DNA of 64,000 nt, from assembly GCF_958979055.1 (NCBI RefSeq), contig NC_084891.1, positions 29,756,001 to 29,820,000 on the forward strand, given 5' to 3'. The number at the start of each line of letters is the position of its first letter. The first letter of the stretch is position 1. The notes under the pieces are model-generated. The model did no database searches. It was not told the origin of the DNA and was given only the letters and a program-made list of their open reading frames with translations. This DNA is from Alnus glutinosa. Its lineage: Eukaryota; Streptophyta; Magnoliopsida; Fagales; Betulaceae. This document shows positions 1 to 10,941 of this stretch, one piece after another. Position numbers and translations under genes: made by a program.

Positions 1-19
1 AAATATAAAAGAAACAAAC

Positions 20-440
20 CTTTCACAACTTGTCCAACTTTTACAAGATCTTCTATATCATGGGCCTCATGGCAACCTCCTTTCTGAAGGGATGGATGAC
101 CTTTGATTTTATGTACATTTCTGTTGGCAATAAAAACATATGATTGCTATTACTGTCACTCAATACATCATAGTGTAAACAAAGATAACCAAGATTAACA
201 GAGCATATAGGACAAGAGATATAACTCACTTAAATTCTGGGCATCCTACTTCTCGATTACTCAAAAGCAACTTGCTGGAAATTTCCAAAACCATTTTCAG
301 CTATGAAACATGAAAGGAATATTCTTTATAAAACAAAAGGACAGAAAAGCCATAGGTGTCAGAAGTGCACCATTCTTCATCAATATTCTCTTTCCCGCGT
401 ACATGCTTGTTTGTGCAGTAATGCTTCCGTGATGCCTGGA

Positions 441-507
<67 letters not shown>

Positions 508-2756
508 TGTATGCAATCACTATAAGCTTGAACAAGGAAAGAAAAAACACAAGAACAGAACATTATTCAAAAGCAAGAATACAAGAAAAAGGCATTATTT
601 TAAAAGGTTCCTGTTCAAACAGCTATATACCTCCTCATGGAGTAGAAGAGTGCAAATTCCACCCACATATCCAATAATAACTTAATAACCATTGAGAAAT
701 TTTCTTGCAGTAAAAAAGATTCCTTTATAAATGCTCACTCAACAACTGTACCAATGAAAAACACATCTTGTTTCATGATTAAATGATTAGGAATTATTTT
801 CACCTTTACTGTTAATTACACTTGGCTGCAATATGGATAATAAAAGGAGAGGAGACAAGCACTCTATGCTGCGATGACCTATAAAGCAAGAAAATTGGAC
901 AAATCCGAATGGTCCAACATATGTTAAGCAATAAAAATACCTATTTAGTTGCTAAATGCAAGGACCTATCTACAAAAATGCATGGAAGAGGCGAGGCATG
1001 GGAAACATCCATATAACATGCTAACCATTAGTGTGCATCGTTAAACATGCCCTCCAAATTGGGATGACAACAAGCTACCAGGAGGGCTAACAAAAATTCC
1101 CGTTGTACAATTCCTAGGAAGTTGTAAAACATGAAATGACAAGGAATAGGTAAACATACCAAAACCGCCATTGGCACTCGATAAGCAGTTTTCCGGTATT
1201 CACGAATCACTTGAGAAATTTGTGAATGCGTCCTCCTTAAAATACAGAAAATAGTTGATAACCATTTAAGAAATGACTTCGACATTTGACAACACAAAAT
1301 ATCAATGTCTTGATTCTTGGGAGCTCGTAAAATCTTCCGTCAAACTTCTCAAGTAATTCTATGGAAACTACAAAAATGATTGACATCACATGACTGAAAT
1401 TCTTTATAATTCTTAGTTTCAACTCAAATTATTTCAAATAATGATCAGAAGAAAAAATTGGCATCAACTCACAAACAATTTCAAATTAGAAATTCAGAAG
1501 ATAAGGAATCAGTTGTAATATGAAATTTTTTTAACTATAACTTTACATGAGAAATAGGCAATCCTTATCTTGACATCGAAGTGCAAAAGTGTCAGAAACA
1601 AAACATTACTACTAAATAACTAATTGAGCACCCTAATATATGGAATTCTAGTTGAAAACTACAATGCTTCTAATGGCATAAACTGCAGTTTTTTAACATG
1701 AACTTTATAACTATTACATTTCGGTGTATATAAATAAATATTAAGATATTTTGTTCTCACTAAACATATGGCTTTATGAAGAGAGCCGTCCAGTGCTTAT
1801 GTGAGCTGCTAAAACATTCATGCATACTTTATAAACCAATAGTCTATGTCTATCTAAAATCACAACTTTCCACAACATATTACCTAACTAAACAATCAAC
1901 ACAAACAAAGAAATAGAAGCTCCCAATTGCTATGAGATTAGGATAAAACTTTACGATGCATAATATATGGTTGGTGTTGCCTTTTTCTTTTGATTCTTGT
2001 TGTTTGCTGCAGATTGAGCTGGCTCCAAATTTTCTGGCCCTGGATTACCAATAAAAACTGCAATGTCAGAAGCGTGGTGGACCAAATGGTGAAATGGAAA
2101 CATTGATTAAGGAATTGTCTGGCCATCCCAAAAATTTGACTACATTTATCAAACTTCGTCAATCAGAAACCCCTGTTACCAAAATTCATAATGCAGACTT
2201 CTCTATGTTGTTTTCCTATGATTATGAAATAACCAAACCTAGATCCAAAGATTAACGCTTTAGGTTTTAAATTATTGACTTATTTCTCACTTTCTTCGAA
2301 ACCCTAAAATATACACTATAAGTTTAACTGTAATTGCCCAATAAAGAACCGAGATTAATGCATTAGGATTTAAATCAATATTTAAATACTTCCTTTACCA
2401 GAAGGCTCCACTTCTGGAACAAATCCGCCGCCGTAAGCCAGAGGATCGGTCATCGCCTCCGGAGCAGGCTTCGAGTGAGAAGGATTTGCACACCGATTCT
2501 TCGACTTACAGTTCTGCTGCCAAGCGAGGGTCGAGCACAGAAGCGAGAGCGATTTCCCGGTGCCGGTCGGGGACTCGAGCAGCGCGTGGCAGCGGCCCTC
2601 TCTCTGGGCGCGATCCAGGGTCGATATGACCCGGCCCATGAACGCGAGCTGCGACCCGTACGGCCGGTACGGGAACTCCACTTGGATGCCTCCGATGTGG
2701 TACACATTTTTGGGGGTTTTCGGGTTAGGGTTTGGTCCTAGAGTTGCAGAGACCAT
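20..2756 (-). CDS. FANCJ: FANCJ/BRIP1-like Fe-S DNA helicase, 5' part (gene runs off the left edge)
   Basis: Superfamily 2 helicase of the XPD/RAD3 class, in the Fanconi-anaemia J branch that unwinds DNA during crosslink repair and recombination in the nucleus. Six exons read in frame on the minus strand: 2756-2399, 2057-1955, 1235-1160, 435-371, 274-230 and 120-20, about 249 residues. The start ATG precedes a short N-terminus. A Q-motif-like stretch (FPYRPYGSQLAF, residues 28-39) and Walker A (SPTGTGKS, residues 62-69) follow. Exons 2-3 join to give YYASRTHSQISQV, the helicase motif Ia region. Cysteines in HYCTN, EECK, VGCPE and GGCHEAHD are the expected four ligands of the 4Fe-4S cluster. 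All junctions are GT-AG with consistent phase. The remaining helicase motifs lie outside the window. Assignment to FANCJ over RTEL1 or XPD rests on the sequence around the Fe-S cysteines and on remembered homologues. Confidence 0.88.
444..504. repeat. (GA)n microsatellite next to a splice acceptor
   Basis: About 30 uninterrupted GA units. On the minus strand they form a CT tract ending a few bases before the acceptor CCTTCCAG of FANCJ exon 4 (435-371). The repeat therefore serves as the polypyrimidine tract of that intron. Confidence 0.95.
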
Positions 2757-2929
2757 TTCTGGGTGTTCTGAAGAAGATCTTTAGAAGAAGATGGCTTGTC
2801 AGCGGGATTGTTTATCTGACTGAACGTTTTGGGAGGTTTTGGAGTGTTTTGGCGGGAATTCGGATTTGTGAGATTTGATAAAGGCGGTAAATTCCTTTCT
2901 ACACCGCTACTTTTCTTCTTTTTTTTCTT

Positions 2930-2960
<31 letters not shown>

Positions 2961-3035
2961 AAGTCCTTCTACACTGCTTTGGTCCTTGATCTCGCAGTTA
3001 AACTGTTGGTAAATTGTGATGGGGTTTGATTCATA
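2757..3035. other. FANCJ 5' flank
   Basis: Short leader and promoter side of the minus-strand helicase gene. It holds a long T-rich tract at about 2914-2960. No second gene was seen. Confidence 0.5.
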
Positions 3036-3158
3036 CACAACACCATTACAACAACCATACAACAACCCCTTACATGAGGGTGGGCTCCAGTGTGTGGGGT
3101 TCACCCTCATATGAGGGGTTATTGTGTGGTTGTTGTGTGGTTGTTGTATTGGTGTTGT
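3036..3158. mobile_element. Small foldback (MITE-like) element
   Basis: The left arm starts ACAACACCATTACAACAACC and the right arm ends GGTTGTTGTATTGGTGTTGT. They are nearly reverse complements, with CCTTACATGAGGGTG and CACCCTCATATGAGG meeting near the centre. There is no ORF. The superfamily was not determined. Confidence 0.7.
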
Positions 3159-3299
3159 AAATTTAACATTTTCCAATTATGATAGTGTCACGTGTTCAAA
3201 AAGAATAGCTAGTTGACACTCCTAGTCTCCTACAGTATCACGGTAACACGTCAACCAAGTAAAATGAGAATGTCATATATATATATATAAGGGAATTAA

Positions 3300-3870
3300 T
3301 AAGATAAGAGCTTATAATTGTGACAAGTGACCTCTCATACAATTGACAAGTGTTTTTATTTTTGTGTAAAAACAATTTTTTTCCTAAGAAATAATTGTAT
3401 CCTATTTTTGTGTAAAAGCAATTTTTTTTTTCTAGAAAATAATTGTATAATCATATATATTCATATATATAATAGAGGAATCATTTAGAGGAATGTATAA
3501 TATTAAGACAAGTGGCATTCCATTAAAATGACAAGTGCACCAATTTTTGTGTAAAAGCATAATATTCAGAAAAGTGGCATTCCATTAAACTAACAAATGT
3601 ACCTATTTTTGTGTAAAAACAGTTTTTCTCCCTATAAAATAGTGATAAATGATCCCTACACTCATTTCTCACAACAGCCCCACAACAAGCTGACGTGACT
3701 GGTAATATTTTATTATTTTTTTACAAAAAGAAAACAAAACAAAACAAAAAAAATAATAAAGTATTACCAGCCACGTCAGCTTGTTGTGGGGCTGTTATGA
3801 GAAATGAGTGTAGGGATCATTTCTCTAAAATAACTGTATCTTATTTTTGTGTCAAAACTTTTTTTTTTGC
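3300..3870. repeat. Degenerate tandem repeat interrupted by a MITE
   Basis: Units of roughly 100 bases recur, each with a GACAAGTG-type segment followed by TTTTTGTGTAAAA and an AATAATTGTAT segment. Copies can be followed at about 3320, 3395, 3510 and 3595. The last copy resumes at 3823 after the foldback element at 3648-3822, so that element inserted into a repeat unit. Confidence 0.6.
3648..3822. mobile_element. Foldback MITE with long, nearly perfect arms
   Basis: The left arm begins ATGATCCCTACACTCATTTC and contains CCCCACAACAAGCTGACGTG. The right arm contains CACGTCAGCTTGTTGTGGGG and ends GAGTGTAGGGATCAT. The arms are about 70 bases around an A/T-rich loop. Divergence is low, which suggests fairly recent insertion. 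No coding sequence. Confidence 0.85.
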
Positions 3871-4558
3871 AACAAACCCAGATGCGCCTTCTCAACAAGT
3901 ACATATTCCCACTCCGTTTCTTCAATTCTAATTTCCCTTGGAATTCGTTTTCCTACCATCTACAAATCATGTGCAGAAGGGTCCGTACGTGCAAACAACA
4001 AAATAATAGCTGTTTCTAAGCACTACTTGAAAATTTTGTTTGACCCGAATAGAACGCATGTTTTCACAAATATTCTACACCATCGGTATAAGAAATATAA
4101 TATAAAATATATATTCTTTTTCTATTATTTGAGTTGGTCATCCGTTTTCATTTTTTTTCCCTTATTTTATGTTCTAATTTATATACAAAAAAATACAATT
4201 CTTTTTCTATTATAGAAGTATTTTTCCAGTTTTTGTATGTTGTCCATTTTCATATTTTGTCATTATTTTCTGTTCTAATTTATATATTATTTTTATTTTT
4301 GTTCTAAAAGTAGTTTTTTTTTTTTTTTTAAACGTTATATATGCAAAGGATGGTCGGGAAAAAAAAAATCTCTATTAGACATAACTTCTTACTATACCTA
4401 TGAGGCTATGAATTCATTGGAATCGGGGAAAACATACAAAAAAAATGAAAAGACAATTATTTTTATAATATGAGTATATTGTTTTCATTTATTGTCTTTA
4501 TTTTATGTTCTAATTTATATATTATTATTGACTTTTGTGCTAAAAGTATTTTCTTTTA

Positions 4559-4933
4559 GAGTAATGATTCACTACCACCTAAATATACAACTTTTTACCA
4601 CCTTGTCTATGTGGCAAGGTGGTCCCTCACCTTAATTTATTTTTAAAAAATTAAGAGTAATGATTCACTACCACCTAAATATACAACTTTTCACCACCTT
4701 GCCTATGTGGCAAGGTGGTCCCCCACTTTAATTTATTTTTAAAAAATAAAAAAACTCAAAAAGTAGTGGGGGACCACCTTGCCACATAGGCAAGATTGTG
4801 AAAAGTTGTATATTTAGGTGGTAGTGAATCATTACTCAAAAATTAAAAAACTCAAAAAGTAGTGGGGGACCACCTTGCCACATAGGCAAGGTGGTGAAAA
4901 GTTGTATATTTAGGTGGTAGTGAATCATTACTC
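4559..4933. mobile_element. Nested MITE: one copy inserted in the loop of another
   Basis: The terminal sequence GAGTAATGATTCACTACCAC occurs directly repeated at 4559 and 4655, and its reverse complement ends at 4837 and 4933. The order left-left-right-right is that of a complete element (4655-4837) sitting inside a second copy of the same family. Each arm also carries its own hairpin, CCACCTTGCC/GGCAAGGTGG. No coding capacity. Confidence 0.85.
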
Positions 4934-6320
4934 TTTATTTTATGATATATATGTGAAGGAAGGTCTCTCTCTCTCAAGAAAAAAAAAAAAAAAAAAAAAA
5001 AATCTCATTCTGGCAAGACTTCTTCCTATACTTATCAATTTCATTCAAACCGGAAAAAATATACAAAAAACATAATTCTTACGGTTCCATCCTTTGTCCT
5101 TATTTTTGTTTTTATTTTTTTATTTTATTTTTTTATAAGAAGAGTCCGTTAAGTAAACCGTGAGTTTAAATCGTAAACTGTAAATTTAAATCACTTTGTT
5201 TTTTGATAGATAATATTGACTTTCAAGGTTTCATATGAACGATAAAAGTATACATAAAAGATAACTCTATTCTAGTATATTAGTATTTTTCATTTTTTTG
5301 TCTATATTTTATATGATTCTTTTCTTCTGTTTCCGCTTTTTGTCCTTATTTTTTTTATGTAATACATATATTATTTTTCATTCAAATTGCTTATTTTATC
5401 TTTTGTAAATTTTACACCAAATCCCGAAAAATGATGGTAACAGAGAGTTTCTTATGATTGTTTTTTGTACGAGGTATAATGATTTTTTAGTTTACACTGT
5501 TTATTGAGTAGTTTTTCCTTTTTACTTTGTGTAATGCAAATTGTTTAGGTGCTTAACAAAACTAGCATTCAAGGTTTCATTAGAACCATACAAATATACA
5601 GAAAATACAATTCTTTTTTATTGTATTAGCATTTTCCATTTTTTTTGGTGGTTTGTCTTTATTTCCCGTGGTTATGTTATTCTATTTACGTTTTTTATCC
5701 TTATTTTCTCCTTTAATTTATGTATTATTTTTAATTCAACTTGCTTATTTTTCATTCTTTCTATAAAATTTACACTGAATTTAGCGAAATGATGGCGATA
5801 GATAAAAATAAACTACATATATTATATTTTATTATTGTTTAAAAAGTAAAAATACATAGAATTTGATCTTTATTTAGGAAAAAATTAGAGTCTTTTCACT
5901 TTCATAGTCTGATTCCTCTCAAAGTTATTTAATTCCCAAACTCTTAAGGTTTGGCGATGTTCATAAACGCAACCTAATAGACCTAGAAGACTTATTTCTT
6001 TTGAAGTCTTATTCGTTTGCAATTCTTATCCAGCACCATGCTAAACTTTTGGCAGTTCTTCATGAAATTAATTATACTATCCCTTTAAAATAATTTGGTA
6101 CGTTAGAATTGAAATAGACATATCTAAAATCATTTAATGATTTCTTAGTCTCATACCAAATTAAGATTTGGGAAACAATATATGTTATACGCAAATAATT
6201 TATCATGGTCTAATTTGTTTAACAATTTAGAAAAAGGTTGGTTATTGTTAAGTATATTATTTTTGTTATTTTTTTGTAAATTTAAATCTGAAAATAATAA
6301 TAAAAAAAATTAAAAACAAT
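4934..6320. other. AT-rich intergenic DNA without a gene
   Basis: Very AT-rich sequence with recurring segments such as TTCTAATTTATATATTATTTTT and TTTCATTAGAACCATACAAATATACA-like stretches, pointing to decayed repeats. The six-frame ORFs here are low-complexity and unconvincing. Confidence 0.6.
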
Positions 6321-6348
6321 CCGTGCATTGCACGGGTTACATGCTCGT
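6321..6348 (+). mobile_element. Possible Helitron 3' end (hairpin plus CTCGT)
   Basis: The perfect hairpin CCGTGCA-T-TGCACGG is followed by GGTTACATGCTCGT. Helitrons end in a short hairpin followed closely by CTRR-T. Here the terminus is CTCG, which does not strictly match. The similarity to the end at 7602-7628 supports the call. Confidence 0.4.
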
Positions 6349-6499
6349 AACTATAATGTGTGAACCAAATATCTGAAATCAAAAACACAATTTAGAGATG
6401 ATTAATTGCTGAAGACTGATCATACACCACACACTATACATCATCTGATCCAGATTGCACGGCCCAGAATCACCAACACATAACCCAGATTCATCAAGA

Positions 6500-6735
6500 G
6501 AAGCGGTTTACAAGGGAAGAGCTTAAATCATAATTAGAGAGACTGTCCAAGATGGAATACATTCTTGGCGACAGAAATCAAGGCAGTTTGGCTCAAAGAA
6601 GGGACAGTAACACTAAATTTTTTTCTCAGATTGGCGAACTAGCATAGAAGAGATAATTCTATTGGAGAAATGAAGGTTGATGACAATGTTCTTACAGAGG
6701 AGGCAAAAGTTAATGATGAGATTGTGCAGTTATGT
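6500..6735 (+). pseudogene. Decayed L1-type LINE ORF2 fragment
   Basis: Translation across frameshifts gives WRQKSRQFG, LNFF, LANxHRRDNSIG and VLTEEAKVNDEIVQ. These match the conserved region that precedes the reverse transcriptase in plant L1 elements (typically WRQKSR..WLKEGD.NTKFFH..AN.HRR.N.I). Frames are broken and it is clearly non-functional. Confidence 0.6.
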
Positions 6736-7183
6736 TTTAATATGGAGAAATGCTAGAATATCTCTCAGTATTTTTTTGGTGTTCTCCTGTAATGGCATAT
6801 ATGTAATTAAAAAATTACATCTATGTCATTTTGGATGGCACAGAATACAAATGCAATTTTTTAATAAAAAAAATTACATCTATGCTATTATAAAAGAATA
6901 CCAAGGGAAGACAAGGAGATGCTCTATCATTTCTCTTTAATCTGTCTAAAGAGTCAAGTTTATTGGATAGCGGGATGGATGATTCTAGATAGTTTTTTTT
7001 TTTTTTCTCTGATTATGTTTATTATGTTTGGTTGTGTGAATATTCATATTGTTCAAACACTCGTAAAACTTCAATTGCAGAAAAAGAAACAAAAAAAAAA
7101 AAAGTATCCAAACTACATGCATGACCAACAGTCTCTGCCATGACCGTCATTTTTCTTCGAACGCTTCCTCATTCTTTTCATCT

Positions 7184-7188
<5 letters not shown>

Positions 7189-7250
<62 letters not shown>
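7189..7250. repeat. Compound (CT)n(TA)n microsatellite
   Basis: About 15 CT units pass directly into about 16 TA units. Confidence 0.95.
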
Positions 7251-7254
<4 letters not shown>

Positions 7255-7601
7255 AGTATAAATGCAAATCTACATCAAAGGAAAACGCTTCAATCTCTCT
7301 TTATACATCTCAACAGATGGAATAGTAATAAAAAAAAATGTAGCCAAACTTACGCAGTGAATCAGATCGTTCATTCTGTAGTTTGTAGTGAGTAGGATTT
7401 TTCATTATTTATTGAGTAAGATAAAAGGAATATAAAAAAGCATAGTAAAAATGTCAAACAATAAACAGCCTATTTAACGTGTTTGCAAAATATATATTTC
7501 TGGAAATAAATATCAAAAAATGTTATTATATTCTTAGTTTAAGTTCTGAGACTTTGATTTCCAACATTCATTTCAAATTTTCACTTTTTAATTCGTAAAA
7601 T

Positions 7602-7628
7602 CTCGCCCTAACGAGGCTTATATGCTAG
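7602..7628 (+). mobile_element. Possible Helitron 3' end (hairpin plus CTAGT)
   Basis: The stem CTCG-CCCTAA-CGAG is followed eight bases later by CTAGT, as expected for the Helitron terminus CTRR with a host T. The tail GGCTTATATGCTAGT resembles GGGTTACATGCTCGT at 6334-6348. The 5' end was not located. Confidence 0.45.
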
Positions 7629-7859
7629 TTTTAATAATTATGTTAAATGTACACCCCTCTAATAATAGGATCTTTTCAATGTTAAGTGAAATAGAGCGAA
7701 ACTATTTTATAGTTGGTATTAAATTTTACATAATTTAACGGTGTATAGAATAATGTCACATTATTTAAAAAATAAATAAATGACGTGATAAGATAAATAA
7801 CACATAGCCCCTAAATGTTGTGAAATCTAACATTATCTATGAAATAGTTAAACAACTTC

Positions 7860-8230
7860 TCATCGTCTTTATTCGGGTGGAACACTCATTTGTTTCTCAA
7901 CGTCTTTTTGTCTTTGAGTTCTACCGACCCATAAGTGTCATTCTTCTGTAAAGAATTAATAATCTCTTTCTGCATGACTCTCATCTTGTCCTTACGAGAT
8001 TGTATTTCCTAAAATATCTTTGACTTCTCCTCACCAGTAAACAAAATATAATTAGAATCACGGTATTTGGTTGATGGACGAATGCTCCCTGATAGACATC
8101 CTAACCTGAGGCTCTGATGGCGTAGACTGCTCCCCTGCTCTACACCCTCTGCGTCTCTGATGCATCAACCTCATAAAAAACTACTGGCTCAACACCCTGG
8201 CACTATCCGGAGACGAGGAGACAGATGTAA
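7860..8230 (-). pseudogene. Decayed Ty1/copia polyprotein fragment
   Basis: Minus-strand translation gives RRSRI-like basic residues, then MRVMQKEIINSLQKNDTYGS and VELKDKKTLRNK.VF. This resembles the beginning of copia reverse transcriptase (MQEE..SL..N.TWELV..P.GKK.L.NKWV). Several stops and frameshifts make it a relic. Confidence 0.55.
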
Positions 8231-8454
8231 GTTCATGAACACCTTCAACGTCGCGTTTCAACGGTGTTAAATTTTGATCAAATTATAATTTTAAAAGTTA
8301 CATATGATATTTGAGAGAACACAAAGAAGGCTCTAATCTTCCTTATTGCAGTACTCTTTTAGTTGTAAAACCTACTAAATCCAAGCAATATGCGTCTTTC
8401 TTTACATCAAAACACTTGAGTACATGCAAAACATATGTAAAAAGAAAAGATCAG

Positions 8455-10896
8455 TCATTTCACAGCCAACTTGGCTCTGGCATGGCCTCGGTTGATTTGA
8501 AATTGTTCGGTAATGCCAAGATGCGCCATAAGAAGCCAGACATGGGTGAGGAGCTCCCCGCCCTTTGAAAGCTGTTGAGCATGATGATATCCTCTGCAGT
8601 GACTAGCAGCGTAACCAAGGATCTCAATCCACACGTTACAAACAAACTCCCACTTCTTCTCTTTCTCCACCATTTTCTGCAATTGATTTGCAAGCATACA
8701 CCCATCGAATAGCACGGATTTGCTCCTGTCCCCTTTCACCTTAGTTGGTTCAACTTCAGTACACACCTCAAGCAGCATTGTGGGAAGTTTGTCCTTATTT
8801 TTTGACGATAAACCATTTTCCTTGGAAAATTCCTTGGCCTCCTCACAAGTATCTCGAAACCTGATCATCCCAATCCCAATTGGCAACATGAAAGGACGCA
8901 AGACTAAAAGATACAACATGTAGTCCGATAGGTTCTTGCTCCCTTGACAAGTCGGATTTTCGGCAGCGAAGTCTTCCCCGCCATCTGAGTGATAGCAGAG
9001 ATCAGTAGCAATGTGCCAGATAAGAATGCTTTGGTCGAATTCCACCTGCTCAGTGCTCCAATCGAATGAGGAGGAACATTTATATTGTTCTTCTCTGAAA
9101 ACAAGACCGCCTCTGGCACTACATAAAGACGCGATATTCTTGTCGTACTCTGATTTTTGTTTGTTGATCTCTGCTTTTTCTTTGTCGACCTCTGCTTTTT
9201 CTTTCTTGACCTCCGCTTTTTCTTTGCTGTCCTTTGATTTCTTCAGGAAGTGCTGGAAGATCAACTTCTTGATATCGCTAGAGATTTCTTCGCAACGGTA
9301 TTTATACCAGTGCTTCTCCAATGTTTCATAAAGTGGTAAATGTTTCACAATCTTTTGGGCACATTTATCATCCAGAAAAGGCACGGGGTTGCGTTTAAGG
9401 GAAAAAGTTAGCAAATTGTACTGAGCCAAGGAATTTGACCACCTCTTTTTGTCAGAAGGTAGAAAAGAAGGGATTAGTTTAGAGACAGTGTTTCCAAAAC
9501 AAGAAATTAACGGAGAAATGATCGGTTGAAAACAATATATCAATCGGGAAACCATGGGCTGAAAACAGCAAAAGTTTCGAGAAAACTGAGATTTCCGCTC
9601 ACTCAACCATAGCTTTGTCCTGTCAGAGAGTAATAGCAAAATGACAGCATAGAAATCTAAAATAATAGCTCCAGCCAGCAATATGTAAGTAATGATGAGA
9701 TCAGTCCGCAGGTGATTGCGTTTCTCAACAATCAGGAACAGCACAAACACTATAATAGTGATTGAGGAAGTGATGAAGCGGAAAATGCATCCCCACTTAG
9801 TGTATGTAATAGGTGCCTTGGTATAGAAAGCGTCATACCCGAATCCAAGTTCTATTTCAACTAACGTAAAAGCACCTTCCCATTTAGTGGATTCCTGGAA
9901 GTAGGACTGGCTCTTGTCTCGGTCCTGGAAGCTAAGAATCAGATCCACAAAGAGCCGCTTGAAACTCTGGAAGAAGTTGTTCGCATCATGCAATAATTTC
10001 CCTGTATCAGTGGTACTGTTGTTACCATCATTGCGACCATCGGACTGGTGAGAAACCTCGATCACCTCATCAGCCAACACATTAAACCCCTCCTCCTTTT
10101 TCAAAGCGAATTCCTCCATGAATTTTGCATAACTTGGGCCAGGATCAGGAGGATCGAGCAAGGAATCAAGAAACTGTTCACGATTTGCAGATCTCAAGGC
10201 TAATGACCTTTCTCCATACTTTACTAACCCAGCAAAAAGCATGGGAATGGTGAGGAAGGAGAGCCAAGTTCCACTCCAGGCCGTGATAGTGACATACAGT
10301 GCCACGCCCGTCTGGACACCTAGTCCGAGCAAGTGCCTTATCCACAACTCATTGTCTGCTATAGCATAAGCAGTAATTGTGTCTGGGCCGCCGAGGTGTA
10401 ACAGCAGAAATGGTGCCCAAAATGCCATGAGCTCATCATCGTTGGTATTGGTTACTAACGATTCAGCACAGGTGCAGGAATTTCCTTGTTTATTGGAGAG
10501 GACACCAAGCGCAACAGTTGCCACCCAGTCTGCCATTAGGTAGGCTGACCAAATACACAATCTGAGCCAAGCTCTTGGATTGTACTTTCTGCGGTTGCCC
10601 ATCATAATCAGTAATATTTGCAAGCTGAGGCTGATGAGAACCAGTATTCGTAGCTCCCAATCGTCCCATAGTTTACGCACCGGTTCCGGGAACACTTCAA
10701 CGAGTCTCCTCTTGTCCACAAAAAGCCAACCGCTCAAAACTGAAAACAAAACAACACAAGTAAAAACACTTCGGCAAGAACACCATATTTATCAAGAAAA
10801 ATAAGTTCAATAAATATCAAAGGCTATGTTTTGGTACAAAAACATAAACTGTAATTGAATTTTCGTGGTTGAAGGTGCATTACTTGTTAGTAGCAT
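8455..10896 (-). CDS. DUF4220/DUF594 multi-pass membrane protein
   Basis: Plant-specific family of unknown biochemical function. The main exon is 8455-10739. The open frame has no ATG at its 5' end because it runs into the acceptor TTTTCAG. A 13-base coding exon at 10896-10884 (ATGCTACTAACAA followed by GTAATG) joins in phase, giving MLLTILSGWLFVDKRRL and a 765-residue protein. A further acceptor near 10942 suggests the small exon begins in 5' UTR. The N-terminal half has hydrophobic segments around residues 30-50, 60-85, 120-180 and 330-390 (DUF4220). Next comes a Lys/Glu-rich repeat (KEKAEV, KEKAEI, KQKSEY), likely coiled coil. The C-terminal DUF594 region ends with GGELLTHVWLLMAHLGI. A truncated copy of its 5' part lies at 15255-15845. 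Confidence 0.85.
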
Positions 10897-10941
10897 CCTC
10901 AGCTAGTTCAGCTTCCGTGATTTGTGAATTAACTGCATTTC

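Noticed and set aside
303..677. 124-codon open frame rich in Arg/Glu repeats
   Set aside because: It is the translation of the GA microsatellite in an intron of the minus-strand helicase gene.
3000..8300. CRISPR-like arrays or an operon-like system
   Set aside because: The repeats are MITEs, microsatellites and decayed transposons of a plant nuclear genome, with no regular spacer structure.
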